Source of the DNA: Scleromatobacter sp039920745
GTDB taxonomy: Bacteria > Pseudomonadota > Gammaproteobacteria > Burkholderiales > Burkholderiaceae_C
DNA: 64,000 nucleotides
NCBI GenBank assembly: GCA_039920745.1
Contig: JBDSDD010000062.1
Location: forward strand, 50,320 to 114,319
Direction of reading: 5' to 3'
The number at the start of each line of letters is the position of its first letter. Within the stretch, counting starts at the first letter, position 1. The position numbers were made by a program, and so were the translations under genes. Of this stretch, positions 1 through 8,341 are shown piece by piece. The notes under the pieces are model-generated. The model was given only the letters and a program-made list of their open reading frames with translations, was not told the origin of the DNA and made no database searches.

Positions 1-382
1 CCGTTTGCGGACAGGCGAACCCGCACCACAGGCGTCCGGCCACCGCGGTGAAGAGGAACAGGCTGTAGGCGCTGACGATGAGCAGGCCGGTCAGGTAGAT
101 GAAGTCCTGCGGGTAGAGCACCAGGCCGAAGATGTAGAAGCGCCGGCTGGCGAGGTCGAACAGCACGGCCTGGCGCGCGTTCCAGTCCAGCCACGGCAGT
201 CCGTAGAAGAGCGTCTGGGTGAGCACGACCAGCACCCAGCGCCACGAGACGAACCATCCCTTGATCGAGCGTGGATGGATCTTCTTCTCGGCACGGTACA
301 TGGAGCCATCGACCGCGGCGATGTTGATCACCTTGCGCTTGCCGAACGTGGCGCTCGGTGTCGAGCCGGATGAGATCGTCAT
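1..382 (-). CDS. ccoG: CcoG (RdxA/FixG-like) cbb3 oxidase assembly ferredoxin-like protein, N-terminal part
   Basis: Only the first ~127 residues lie in the window; the gene runs off the left edge. The protein starts MTISSGS, then has the sequence KKIHPRSIKGWF and two hydrophobic segments, ending in CGFACPQT, the conserved start of the CcoG core that precedes the polyferredoxin part. CcoG is a membrane-bound iron-sulfur protein linked to copper handling for the CuB centre of cbb3 oxidase. The ATG lies 7 nt past the ccoP stop, and AAGGA sits just before it, partly over the ccoP stop region, so translation is probably coupled. Identity is clear from sequence and from its place after ccoNOQP. 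Confidence 0.93.
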   Translation of the reverse strand, partial: MTISSGSTPSATFGKRKVINIAAVDGSMYRAEKKIHPRSIKGWFVSWRWVLVVLTQTLFYGLPWLDWNARQAVLFDLASRRFYIFGLVLYPQDFIYLTGLLIVSAYSLFLFTAVAGRLWCGFACPQT

Positions 383-389
383 GCGTCCT

Positions 390-1319
390 TCAGTGCGAGG
401 TCGCGTTGGCGCCGCCGCTGCTTTCCTGGTGCGACAGGCTCCAGACGAAGGCACCCACGACATGGATCTGTTCGGCCGTCAGGCGATGCTCCTGGGCCGG
501 CATCGTGTTGGTCTTGCCGTTGTTGACCATTGCCATGATCGCGTCCTTGCCGCGACCGTGCAGCCAGATGTCGTCGGCGAGGTTGGCCGATCCGATCGCC
601 TGGTTGCCCTTCCCGTCGGGCCCGTGGCAGGCGGCGCAGACGACGAACTTCGCCGTACCGCGTGTCGCCGCCGAGGCATCGTGCGGACTGTTCGACAGGC
701 TGAGCACGTAGGCGGCCACGTCGGAGACGTCCGCGGGGCCGCCCACCGCCACTGCCATCGCAGGCATCATGCCCACGCGGCCATGGGTGATGGTCTCGAC
801 GATGGCCTCCTGCGTGCCACCGTGAAGCCAGTCGTTGTCCGTGAGGTTCGGAAAGCCCTTGCTGCCGCGTGCATCGGAGCCGTGGCAGGCCGCGCAGTTG
901 TTGATGAAGAGGCGTTCACCGATCGCCATCGCTGCCTGGTCCTTGGCCAGATCGGAAAAGGGTGTCGCGGCGTACTTCGCATAGACGACCGACAGCGCCG
1001 CGTTCGTCTGCCGCTGGTCTTCCTGCCATTCCCCCTGGCTGGTCCAACCCAGGGTGCCCTTGGCGCTGCCGAGCCCGGGGTAGAGCACGAGGTAGCCCGC
1101 ACTGAAAACGATCGTGATGATGAACAGAATCATCCACCAGCGCGGCATCGGGTTGTTCAGCTCGCGCAGGTCTTCGTCCCAGACGTGACCTGTGGACTGG
1201 CCGGCCGTGCCGGACTTTCCGCGCGCCGTGATCAACAGGAGGGCGAGGCAGGCTGCCAGCCCCAGGATCGTGGCGATGGCGATGTAGACGGACCAGCCGC
1301 TTGACATGAAATCACTCAT
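390..1319 (-). CDS. ccoP: Cytochrome c oxidase cbb3-type, diheme subunit III (CcoP)
   Basis: 309 aa. Diheme c-type subunit that takes electrons from soluble cytochromes and passes them to CcoO/CcoN. An N-terminal membrane segment is followed by a second one (WWMILFIITIVFSAGYLVLY), then two cytochrome c domains with CAACH heme sites (NNCAACHG and VVCAACHG). The start chosen gives MSDFMSSGW and overlaps the end of ccoQ by 8 bp. The longer frame upstream is just ccoQ read in another frame. It lies in the order ccoN-O-Q-P-G, the standard cbb3 operon. Confidence 0.97.
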   Translation of the reverse strand: MSDFMSSGWSVYIAIATILGLAACLALLLITARGKSGTAGQSTGHVWDEDLRELNNPMPRWWMILFIITIVFSAGYLVLYPGLGSAKGTLGWTSQGEWQEDQRQTNAALSVVYAKYAATPFSDLAKDQAAMAIGERLFINNCAACHGSDARGSKGFPNLTDNDWLHGGTQEAIVETITHGRVGMMPAMAVAVGGPADVSDVAAYVLSLSNSPHDASAATRGTAKFVVCAACHGPDGKGNQAIGSANLADDIWLHGRGKDAIMAMVNNGKTNTMPAQEHRLTAEQIHVVGAFVWSLSHQESSGGANATSH

Positions 1320-1464
1320 GCCCGTCTCCCGTCTCGAGGAAAGGCAACTGCTGGGCCTCGTCGAAGCTCTTCTTGTTGCGCTTGGCCATCGTCCAGACAA
1401 CGATGCCGGCGAACAGGAGGAAGGACAGGAGGGTCACTGCCATGCGGAGGTCGTTGACGTCCAT
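1312..1464 (-). CDS. ccoQ: cbb3 oxidase small subunit CcoQ
   Basis: 50 aa, beginning MDVNDLRMAVT. It has one hydrophobic helix (LLSFLLFAGIVVWTMA) followed by a basic then acidic tail (KRNKKSFDEAQQLPF), typical of the single-pass CcoQ/FixQ subunit that stabilises the oxidase. It sits between ccoO (11 nt upstream) and ccoP (8-bp overlap). AGGAGC lies just before the ATG on the minus strand. It is short, but family and position agree. Confidence 0.93.
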   Translation of the reverse strand: MDVNDLRMAVTLLSFLLFAGIVVWTMAKRNKKSFDEAQQLPFLETGDGHE

Positions 1465-1475
1465 GTTCTTGCTCC

Positions 1476-2108
1476 TTACTTGACCGAGGTGCCGAGCACC
1501 TGCAGGTAGGCGATGAGGGCATCGAGATCGGTCTTGCCCGCGACGTCGTCGGCGGCATGGGCGATCTCGTCGTCGGCATAGGGCACGCCGACGCGGCGTA
1601 GCGCACGCATCCTGGGTGCGCTCTCCAGCGGATCGACCTTGCCAGTGACGAGCCACGAATAGGCCGGCATGTTCGACTCCGGCACCAGGTCGCGTGGATT
1701 GGTGAGGTGGATGCGGTGCCAGTCGTCGCTGTACTTGCCCCCGACTCGCGCCAGGTCGGGGCCCGTGCGCTTGCTGCCCCACTGGAACGGATGGTCGTAG
1801 ACCGACTCGCCGGCCATCGAGTAGTGACCGTAGCGCAGCGTCTCGGCCTGCAGCGGACGGATCATCTGGGAATGGCAACCGTAACAACCTTCCCGGATGT
1901 AGATGTCGCGCCCAGCCAGTTGCAGGGCGGTGTAGGGCTTGAGCCCTGCGATGGGTTGCGTGGTCGATTTCTGGAAGAACAGGGGCACGATCTCGACGAG
2001 GCCGCCGACCGCGATGACGAGCAGGATCAGCACGATCATCAGGAAGTTGTTGGTCTCGATCTTCGCGTGCGAGAAGCCCTCGGGCTTGGCGGCGGTGTCA
2101 TGGGACAT
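1476..2108 (-). CDS. ccoO: cbb3 oxidase monoheme subunit II (CcoO)
   Basis: 210 aa. One N-terminal membrane anchor (LMIVLILLVIAVGGLVEIVPLFF) and one c-type heme site, GCYGCHSQ, followed by the conserved MIRPLQAETLRYG and the tail WGSKRTGPDLARVGGKYSDDWH region. CcoO relays electrons from CcoP to the catalytic subunit. The length is normal for the family. The gene starts 16 nt after the ccoN stop, with GGAAGA before the ATG. Confidence 0.97.
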   Translation of the reverse strand: MSHDTAAKPEGFSHAKIETNNFLMIVLILLVIAVGGLVEIVPLFFQKSTTQPIAGLKPYTALQLAGRDIYIREGCYGCHSQMIRPLQAETLRYGHYSMAGESVYDHPFQWGSKRTGPDLARVGGKYSDDWHRIHLTNPRDLVPESNMPAYSWLVTGKVDPLESAPRMRALRRVGVPYADDEIAHAADDVAGKTDLDALIAYLQVLGTSVK

Positions 2109-2124
2109 GGCAGTTCTTCCTGGA

Positions 2125-3576
2125 TCAGGCGTAGGCGGTCACGAGCGGGATGCGTACCGGCGCGTAGCGTCCGTTGGTGGCGGTCTTGAACACGTTCCAT
2201 GCCATCACCAGCATGCCGCTGAGGTACAGCAGGCCGCCGCACAGGCGCACCACGTAGAACGGGAAGGTCGCCTTCACCGTCTCGACGAAGCTGTAGGTGA
2301 GCGTGCCGTCGGTGTTGACCGCGCGCCACATCAGGCCCTCCATCACGCCGGCGATCCACATCGAGGCGATGTACAGCACGATGCCGATCGTCGCGATCCA
2401 GAAGTGCAGGGAGATCGCCTTGACGCTGTACATCTCCTTGCGGCCGAACATGCGCGGGATGAGGTAGTACAGCGAGCCCATCGAGATCAGGCCGACCCAG
2501 CCGAGCGCGCCGGAGTGGACGTGCGCGATGCCCCAGTCCGTGTAGTGCGACAGCGAGTTGACGGTCTTGATCGCCATCATCGGGCCCTCGAACGTGGCCA
2601 TGCCGTAGAACGACAGGCTCACGATCAGGAACTTCAGGATGGGGTCGTCGCGCAGCTTGTGCCAGGCGCCCGACAGCGTCATGATCCCGTTGATCATGCC
2701 GCCCCAGCTCGGCGCCAGCAGCACCAGCGAGAACACCATGCCGATGCTCTGCACCCAGTCGGGCAGCGCGGTGTAGTGCAGATGGTGCGGGCCTGCCCAC
2801 ATGTAGGTGAAGATCAGGGCCCAGAAGTGCACGATCGACAGTCGATAGCTGTAGACGGGCCGCTCGGCCTGCTTCGGGATGAAGTAGTACATCATTCCGA
2901 GGAACCCGGCGGTCAGGAAAAAGCCGACGGCGTTGTGGCCGTACCACCACTGCACCATCGCGTCCTGCGCGCCGGAGTACACCGAGTAGCTCTTCCACAT
3001 GCTCGCCGGGATCGACGCGGCATTGACCACGTGCAGCAGCGCCACTGCGATGATGAAGGCGCCGTAGAACCAGTTGGCAACGTAGATGTGGCGCACCTTG
3101 CGGATGCCGATGGTGCCGAAGAAGACGACGGCGTACATCAGCCAGACGACGGTGAGCAGGATCGCGATCGGCCATTCCAGTTCGGCGTATTCCTTGCCGC
3201 GCGTGATCCCCAGCGGCAGCGTGATGGCGGCCAGCACGATCACGGCCTGGTAGCCCCAGAAATGCAGCAGTGACAGCGTGCGCCCGAAGAGCCTCGCCTG
3301 GCACGTGCGTTGGACCACGTAGTAGCTGGTGGCCATCAAGGCGCAGCCGCCGAAGGCGAAGATCACGGCGTTGGTATGCAAGGGGCGAAGCCGGCCGTAG
3401 CTGAGCCAGGGCACGCCGAAGTTGATGTCGGGCCACGCCAGCTCGGCGGCGATGAAGACCCCCACCAGCATGCCGACGACGCCCCAGACGATCGCGGCGA
3501 TGGCGAACAGCCGGACTGCGGTGTCGTCGTACACCGGTTCGGACGGCGACGGCGCCGTCGCGCGAGACTCGAGCAT
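2125..3576 (-). CDS. ccoN: cbb3 oxidase catalytic subunit I (CcoN)
   Basis: 483 aa, about 12 membrane helices. Catalytic heme-copper subunit that reduces O2 to water with very high oxygen affinity. Conserved blocks include LRPLHTNAVIFAFGG (low-spin heme His), WWYGHNAVGFFLT (CuB His) and HHLHYTALPDW (the CuB His pair). I chose the ATG at 3576 because AAGGGA lies at good spacing; an in-frame ATG 45 nt upstream has no such signal. A perfect FNR-type palindrome lies 72 nt upstream, inside ccoS, so this operon probably has its own oxygen-controlled promoter. Confidence 0.97.
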   Translation of the reverse strand: MLESRATAPSPSEPVYDDTAVRLFAIAAIVWGVVGMLVGVFIAAELAWPDINFGVPWLSYGRLRPLHTNAVIFAFGGCALMATSYYVVQRTCQARLFGRTLSLLHFWGYQAVIVLAAITLPLGITRGKEYAELEWPIAILLTVVWLMYAVVFFGTIGIRKVRHIYVANWFYGAFIIAVALLHVVNAASIPASMWKSYSVYSGAQDAMVQWWYGHNAVGFFLTAGFLGMMYYFIPKQAERPVYSYRLSIVHFWALIFTYMWAGPHHLHYTALPDWVQSIGMVFSLVLLAPSWGGMINGIMTLSGAWHKLRDDPILKFLIVSLSFYGMATFEGPMMAIKTVNSLSHYTDWGIAHVHSGALGWVGLISMGSLYYLIPRMFGRKEMYSVKAISLHFWIATIGIVLYIASMWIAGVMEGLMWRAVNTDGTLTYSFVETVKATFPFYVVRLCGGLLYLSGMLVMAWNVFKTATNGRYAPVRIPLVTAYA

Positions 3577-3617
3577 TGGATTTCCCTTCGATACCCCCGG
3601 GGCTTCGGGGCTCGGGG

Positions 3618-3806
3618 TCATTCTTGCGTTGTTGCCAACGCAGCGCCTTGATGCGCATCAAGCGCTGTCGAGTCCTCCGCGAGAATTCGTCCGCCTTCGC
3701 GTTCGAGGTCCTCGAACTGGCCGCCGAACAACGCCCAGCCGAACACGGCGATCAGTGCCAGCACCAGGATCGCCGAGAACGGAATGAGCAGGTAGAGGCT
3801 GTCCAT
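3618..3806 (-). CDS. ccoS: cbb3 oxidase maturation protein CcoS
   Basis: 62 aa. One N-terminal membrane helix (MDSLYLLIPFSAILVLALIA) followed by the family signature GWALFGGQFEDLEREG. CcoS is needed to insert heme b and CuB into CcoN. It starts 2 nt after the ccoI stop, so it is co-translated with ccoI. Its last codons (ALDAHQGA) overlap the palindrome TTGATGCGCATCAA that serves as the FNR-type box for ccoN, so these bases both code and regulate. Confidence 0.93.
   Translation of the reverse strand: MDSLYLLIPFSAILVLALIAVFGWALFGGQFEDLEREGGRILAEDSTALDAHQGAALATTQE
3648..3661. promoter_or_regulatory. FNR-type box TTGATGCGCATCAA for ccoNOQP
   Basis: A perfect match to the FNR/ANR consensus TTGAT-N4-ATCAA, centred about 78 nt before the ccoN start. 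It lies inside the coding end of ccoS. The centre to a start site around -41 would fit activation of ccoNOQP under low oxygen. Confidence 0.88.
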
Positions 3807-3808
3807 GT

Positions 3809-5959
3809 TCAGCGTGCGAGGCGCATCGAGTTGGTGACGACGAACAGCGAGCTGCAGGCCATGCCCAGTCCCGCGACCCAGGGCGGAAGGTGCCCGGTCA
3901 GCGCAAGCGGGATGCAGCAGGCGTTGTAGATGGCCGCCCACCACAGGTTCTGGCGCACGACCCGCAATGCGCGTCGGGCGCGCGTGCATGCGCGTACGAG
4001 ATCGCCCAGGCGGTTCGACACGAGCACCCCGTCGGCCTGCGTGCGTGCCACCAAGGCACCTTCGCCCATGGCGATCGACAGGTCGGCCTGGGCCATCACC
4101 GGCGCGTCGTTGACGCCGTCGCCGATCATCGCGACGAACGTGCCGCGCCGCTGTGCGGCCTGCACCTGCGCCAGCTTGCCTTCCGGGGTCAGTCCACCGA
4201 GCGCCGAGTCCAGTCCCAGGCGTTCACCGAGGCGTCGCGCCTTTTGGGAGTCGTCCCCCGACAGCAGATGGATTTCCATGCCCAGCGCACGCAGGTCCTC
4301 GATCGCCTTGCGGGTATCCGCGCGAATGCGCTCGTCGAAGTCGAAGATGGCCACGCCTCGACCGGCGGCCGAGAGGCAGACTTGCGCGTCGCGCGGCAGC
4401 GCTGCGGGCGCATCACAGGCCCAGCCGGGCGCGCCGAGGCGCCAGCGGCAACCCAGGGGATCGAACCCTTCGATGCCGAGGCCGGGAAATTCCGCCAGTC
4501 CGCTCCAGGCGGGGCCGTCGGCCGGATACGCCGCATGGATCGCGCGTGACAACGGATGGGTCGACCACGCGGCCAGGGACGAGGCTTTGCCACCGAGTCC
4601 CGGCTCGCGCTCCCGTTGCGTCTCGCCGACGGCGCGCAGGCCCGTGCAATGCATCTTTGCGTCGGTCAACGTGCCCGTCTTGTCCACGAACACGAAGCGA
4701 AGCCGCGCGAGACCGGAGATGGCGTCGATGTTTCGCAGCAACAGGCCTTCGCGTGCCATGGCGGAGGTGGCTGCCAGGAGCGCGGAAGGCACTGCCAGCG
4801 ACAGTGCGCAGGGGCACGTCACCACGAGCACGGAGACGACGACCCAGGCCACGCGCGAAGGATCGACCACGCTCCAGAATGCTCCGGCCAGCGCGGCCAG
4901 AAGCAGGACGGCCCACAGGAAGGGCCCCGCCCACCGATCCGCCGTGGCCGTCATGGCCGGCCGTTGGCTGCGCGCCGCGCGCATCAGCGCCGCGATGGTC
5001 TCGGCGCGGGTGTCGGCGCCGATGCGTTCCGCACGAACGCTCACGGGAGCGCCGAGATTGAGGCTGCCGGCGATCACGCGGTCACCGTCATGCTTGGCGA
5101 CGGCGCGCGACTCTCCGGTCAGGAGCGACTCGTCGACCCGGGTCGATCCCTCGACGATGACGCCGTCGACGGCAAAGGCCTCGCCATAGGGCACGCGGAT
5201 GCGATCACCGACCGCCAATTCGTCGATATCGACCAGCGCGGTGGCGCCTTGCGCTGTTTCGCGCAACACGGTTCGAGGGATTCGGCTGCCCACGTCTTCA
5301 AGCGATTGCTCCGCGCGTTGACGGGCCCGTGTCTCGAGATAGCGCCCGCCCAGGAGGAAGCTGACGAACATGCTCAACGAGTCGAAATAGACGTCGTTGC
5401 CGAAGGCCCCGCCCGGTGCGAACGCCGCGCCCGTGCTCGTCGCGAAGGCCACCAGGATGCCCAGCGAAACAGGAACGTCCATGCCGATCCGGCGCTGACG
5501 CAGCGCGCGCCATGCGCCGCCAAGAAAGGGCGCGGCAGAGAAGCACAACACGGGCAAGGCGAGCAGCCAGCTGCCCCAGTCGAGCAGTCGCTTGTACTCG
5601 GCCGACAACTCCCCCGGTGCACTCAAGTAGGCCGGCGCCGCCAACATCATGATCTGCATCGCGCAGAACACTGCGACGAACAGGCGCCAGAGCGCCATGC
5701 GGGATTCGCGCGCGCGTGCTGCGCGGGCCTCGAACGCGGTGTCCGCGCTGGCCTCGTAGCCTGCCGCCTGGATCGCCGCGAGCAGTGCGGGCGCGCTGGT
5801 GAGGGCGGGGTCCCATTGCACCGAAGCGCACTGTGCTGCAGCGCTGACGTGCGCGTCGACCACGCCTTGCTGGCGCTTCAATGCCACTTCGACGATGTCC
5901 GCGCAGGCAGCGCAATGCATGCCGCCAATGCGCAAGGAGGATTGCGCGAAGGTGCTCAC
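3809..5959 (-). CDS. ccoI: Copper-exporting P1B-type ATPase for cbb3 oxidase (CcoI/FixI-like)
   Basis: 716 aa. It pumps Cu(I) across the inner membrane for cbb3 oxidase assembly. In order: an N-terminal heavy-metal domain with GGMHCAACAD; membrane helices; the actuator loop LLTGESRAV; the ion-binding CPCALSLAVPSAL; the phosphorylation site DKTGTLTD; the nucleotide-binding STHPLSRAI; and GDGVNDAPVMAQADLS. The start is a GTG (reading STFAQSSL) 62 nt after the fnr stop. The upstream part of the open frame is just fnr in another frame, and no clear ribosome site decides the start. ccoS follows 2 nt later. Confidence 0.93.
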   Translation of the reverse strand: MSTFAQSSLRIGGMHCAACADIVEVALKRQQGVVDAHVSAAAQCASVQWDPALTSAPALLAAIQAAGYEASADTAFEARAARARESRMALWRLFVAVFCAMQIMMLAAPAYLSAPGELSAEYKRLLDWGSWLLALPVLCFSAAPFLGGAWRALRQRRIGMDVPVSLGILVAFATSTGAAFAPGGAFGNDVYFDSLSMFVSFLLGGRYLETRARQRAEQSLEDVGSRIPRTVLRETAQGATALVDIDELAVGDRIRVPYGEAFAVDGVIVEGSTRVDESLLTGESRAVAKHDGDRVIAGSLNLGAPVSVRAERIGADTRAETIAALMRAARSQRPAMTATADRWAGPFLWAVLLLAALAGAFWSVVDPSRVAWVVVSVLVVTCPCALSLAVPSALLAATSAMAREGLLLRNIDAISGLARLRFVFVDKTGTLTDAKMHCTGLRAVGETQREREPGLGGKASSLAAWSTHPLSRAIHAAYPADGPAWSGLAEFPGLGIEGFDPLGCRWRLGAPGWACDAPAALPRDAQVCLSAAGRGVAIFDFDERIRADTRKAIEDLRALGMEIHLLSGDDSQKARRLGERLGLDSALGGLTPEGKLAQVQAAQRRGTFVAMIGDGVNDAPVMAQADLSIAMGEGALVARTQADGVLVSNRLGDLVRACTRARRALRVVRQNLWWAAIYNACCIPLALTGHLPPWVAGLGMACSSLFVVTNSMRLAR

Positions 5960-6021
5960 GCGGGCTGGCGTGCAGGCCCCGGGGGCCCTGCGCGCTGCGT
6001 CAAGCCGGAGCGTGGCACGAC

Positions 6022-6780
6022 TCAGGCCTCGGTTCCGGCCACGAGCTTGCGCAACCCTTCGGCGTCCAGGATGCGAACCTCGCGCTGCCGCACGTCGAGG
6101 ATGCCGCTCTCGTGGAGCTTCGAGAAGCTGCGGCTGACCGTCTCCAGCTTCAGCCCCAGGTAGGCTCCGATCTCTGCGCGAGTCATGCGCAAGACGAAGG
6201 CGGACGAGGAGAAGCCGCGAGCGTCCAGCCGGTGGGCCAGATTGAGCAGGAAGGCCGCGAGACGCTCTTCGGCGGTCATGCTGCTGAGCAGCAGCATGAC
6301 GCCGTGATCGCGCACGATCTCGCGGCTCATGACCTTGTGGAACTGGCGCTGCAGGCCAGTGAATTCGCGCGCCAGGCCTTCCAGCCGGTCGAACCGGATC
6401 ACGCAGACCTGGGAGTCCTCGAGGGCGACGGCGTCGCAGTTGTGCGTCGCGTCCCCGATGCCGTCCAGTCCCAGCAACTCCCCGGTCATCTGGAAGCCCG
6501 TGACCTGGTCGCGACCGTCGCTGGTCGAGACAGTCGTCTTGAAGAAGCCCGAGCGGACGGCGTAGATCGATGCGAAATTCTCGCCGCGTCGAAACAGCGT
6601 TTCTCCGCGCTTGACGCTGCGCCGCGTGGTCACCAGCTTGTCGAGTCGATCCATGTCCTGCTCCGACAGCCCTACCGGAATGCAGATCTCGCGCACGTTG
6701 CAGGTGGAGCATGCGGACGCCTCAGGCTCCGCAGGGGCCTGGCAGCGATCGACGACGGTGATGGGATTGACGGTGATCAT
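6022..6780 (-). CDS. fnr: FNR-type oxygen-sensing Crp/Fnr regulator
   Basis: 252 aa. Oxygen-labile [4Fe-4S] regulator switching on microaerobic and denitrification genes. Cysteines C24-X2-C27-X5-C33 and C126 match E. coli FNR C20/C23/C29/C122 with a constant offset of four, so this is a true cluster-binding FNR and not a Dnr/Nnr type. The C-terminal helix-turn-helix AEIGAYLGLKLETVSRSFSKL carries the E..SR recognition motif that reads TTGAT-type sites. The start gives MITVNPI. A near-consensus box lies 37 nt upstream, suggesting autoregulation. Many neighbours have similar boxes. Confidence 0.95.
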   Translation of the reverse strand: MITVNPITVVDRCQAPAEPEASACSTCNVREICIPVGLSEQDMDRLDKLVTTRRSVKRGETLFRRGENFASIYAVRSGFFKTTVSTSDGRDQVTGFQMTGELLGLDGIGDATHNCDAVALEDSQVCVIRFDRLEGLAREFTGLQRQFHKVMSREIVRDHGVMLLLSSMTAEERLAAFLLNLAHRLDARGFSSSAFVLRMTRAEIGAYLGLKLETVSRSFSKLHESGILDVRQREVRILDAEGLRKLVAGTEA

Positions 6781-6816
6781 GAGTCCTGATTCTTCGGCTC
6801 GCCAAGGTGGCAAGCC

Positions 6817-6830
6817 TTGCGCCAGATCAA
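6817..6830. promoter_or_regulatory. FNR-type box TTGCGCCAGATCAA before fnr
   Basis: The right half-site ATCAA is perfect and the left one is degenerate (TTGCG). It ends 37 nt before the fnr ATG, close enough to act in autorepression. Confidence 0.55.
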
Positions 6831-6905
6831 GGCGGAGCCGGGCGGTTGCGCTGTATTGCGTCGAATCCGACACTGCGCGCCCGCACGGCCACGCTGCACC
6901 GGACT

Positions 6906-7484
6906 TCAGGCGCCGGCTGCGGGGTCCTGGAGAGCCAGGTGGCGGCGCAAGCGTCCGAACAGAGCCGCGTATTCGTCTTGGGGAGCGATGCCGGCCAGCG
7001 GATCGGGGTCGGCGTTCATCTCGAGGTCGAGCTCCTCCCAATCGCGCGCGACCAGCACTTGCTCGGCCAACGGGAAGACTTCGCGCTCCTCCAGGGACAT
7101 GTGCACCGCGTAGAAGTCGACATAGCGTGCAAGGGCCGCTGCGAACTCTGCCCGGCGCGGCTCGCCGAGCATCTCGAAGGCCGTCAGGATGTGCTCGAGT
7201 TCCCGGATGCGCGCCTCTCCCCGGAGGTGATCCTCATCGAGGTGGTCGAGCAGATGGCGCGACACGGGCGCGCGCGCCCGCAACCGAGGGAACAGCAAGG
7301 CGCTTTCCTTGCGATGGTGGTGCCGTTCGGGAAACTCGGCGACGTAGAACAGCATCGCCCGCAACAGCGTGAAGTCCGGCAGCCGCTGCTGATGCCGTGA
7401 CTCGGCCAGCAGTGCCGAGGCAGCACGCAGGATGGTCACGAGCGCAACGTGCTCTGAACGCAGGATGGTGATCGTCGACTGCAT
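6906..7484 (-). CDS. Hemerythrin-like (HHE) domain protein
   Basis: 192 aa. Predicted cytoplasmic four-helix bundle of the hemerythrin/HHE family, which binds a di-iron centre. Likely metal ligands lie in SEHVAL, PERHHHRKESALLFP, HLDEDHLRGE and YAVHMSLEEREVFP, in the expected spacing. Its exact role is unknown; in denitrifiers such proteins are linked to O2/NO sensing or iron-sulfur repair. The start MQSTITIL was chosen because upstream in-frame sequence would read through an FNR-type box that ends 50 nt before this ATG. The gene stands alone between fnr and a decayed UspA gene. Confidence 0.85.
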   Translation of the reverse strand: MQSTITILRSEHVALVTILRAASALLAESRHQQRLPDFTLLRAMLFYVAEFPERHHHRKESALLFPRLRARAPVSRHLLDHLDEDHLRGEARIRELEHILTAFEMLGEPRRAEFAAALARYVDFYAVHMSLEEREVFPLAEQVLVARDWEELDLEMNADPDPLAGIAPQDEYAALFGRLRRHLALQDPAAGA

Positions 7485-7533
7485 GGGTTCCAGACGCAAA
7501 GCCGCAGAGTCCCACCAAAGCATTCGCGGTCGA

Positions 7534-7547
7534 TTGATCCAGGTCAA
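7534..7547. promoter_or_regulatory. FNR-type box TTGATCCAGGTCAA, divergent hemerythrin-like gene / uspA remnant
   Basis: Nine of ten half-site bases match TTGAT-N4-ATCAA. It lies 50 nt before the minus-strand hemerythrin-like gene and 103 nt before the plus-strand UspA remnant, so it could once have served both. Confidence 0.78.
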
Positions 7548-7650
7548 GGCGCTTCTTCGATTCGCGGGCGGTGACATGCATCATGCAGAAGTCGAGCGGA
7601 TCTCGCAGACTTGCACCAGCGGCCCGACCCGCGCGCCAAGGAGAAAGTCC

Positions 7651-7846
7651 ATGTACCAACGCATCCTCGTGCCTGTCGATGGCAGCGACAGCTCGAAACA
7701 GGGGCTCGCGGAGGCGATCGTGCTCGCCAGGCTGACCGGCGGCCAGATCCTGCTTGTGCACGTCGCTGGGCAGCGATGCCGAGCAGATCCTCAGGCTGGC
7801 GCCCGCGCCGGTACGGCTCGTTCGCAGTGCCTCGCCGGCGGCCTGA
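7651..7846 (+). pseudogene. Universal stress protein (UspA) remnant with internal deletion
   Basis: A strong ribosome site (AAGGAG at 7638-7643) precedes ATG 7651, which begins a typical UspA N-terminus (MYQRILVPVDGSDSSKQG, then LLVHVA). At about position 7765 the frame changes and the sequence continues, in another frame, as a typical UspA C-terminus (GSDAEQILRLAPAPVRLVR) ending at a TGA at 7844-7846. About 90 middle codons are missing, including the ATP-binding core. The simplest reading is one internal deletion that also shifted the frame. An assembly error is possible. An intact paralogue lies at 9827-10249. Confidence 0.8.
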
Positions 7847-7882
7847 GGTCGACGCCTGGGGCCGCTGCGTCGCGCCTTCGGA

Positions 7883-8194
7883 TCAGGCCTTCTTTGCGTA
7901 GGCGCTGCACCACCCCTTGGCCGAGACCTGCTTGCCCGCGAAGATGGCGCAGGCGCCCGCGGCGTCGGCAGGCTTGCCCTGGTAGAGCTGGCAACTGCTA
8001 CAGGCCTGGCCTGCGGCGTACTTCGGAAACTTGGCCTTGTCGGCCTTGGTCGCGTCCGCGACGTAGCCCAGGGCGGCCGCTTGGGGATCCTTCGGATCGA
8101 CCATGGGCGCATCGGCGGCGACGGCGGCCTTCCCACACAGGGCGAGCGCACCGGCCAGGGGGATGATCTGGATGAACGAGCGACGTGAGGTCAT
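7883..8194 (-). CDS. High-potential iron-sulfur protein (HiPIP)
   Basis: 103 aa. Small periplasmic [4Fe-4S] electron carrier. The N-terminus MTSRRSFIQIIPLAGALAL is a Tat-type signal (RRSF), followed by the mature part with four cluster cysteines in the HiPIP pattern: CSSCQLYQG, then CAIF and GWCSAYAKKA. HiPIPs deliver electrons to cytochrome oxidases or denitrification enzymes, which suits this neighbourhood. AAGGAAG before the ATG decides the start. An FNR-like box lies 111 nt upstream. Confidence 0.93.
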   Translation of the reverse strand: MTSRRSFIQIIPLAGALALCGKAAVAADAPMVDPKDPQAAALGYVADATKADKAKFPKYAAGQACSSCQLYQGKPADAAGACAIFAGKQVSAKGWCSAYAKKA

Positions 8195-8304
8195 GGATGG
8201 CTTCCTTGTTGATTCGGTGGCGACGGGGGCCGTCGAGTGCCGTGCGGCTTGTCCGCCAGGCACTGGCTAACTGGCGCAGCATATCGACTGCGGCGAACGG
8301 CGCC

Positions 8305-8318
8305 TTGACTTGGATCAT
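8305..8318. promoter_or_regulatory. FNR-type box TTGACTTGGATCAT before the HiPIP gene
   Basis: Eight of ten half-site bases match the FNR consensus. It lies 111 nt before the HiPIP ATG; the opposite side is the end of the deacetylase-like gene, so HiPIP is the only sensible target. Confidence 0.65.
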
Positions 8319-8341
8319 TGCAGACGCATGCGCGTGCCGGC

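Noticed and set aside
4556..6163. Plus-strand open frame of 535 codons over ccoI
   Set aside because: Arg/Gly/His-rich antisense shadow of a clear P-type ATPase; no known protein pattern.
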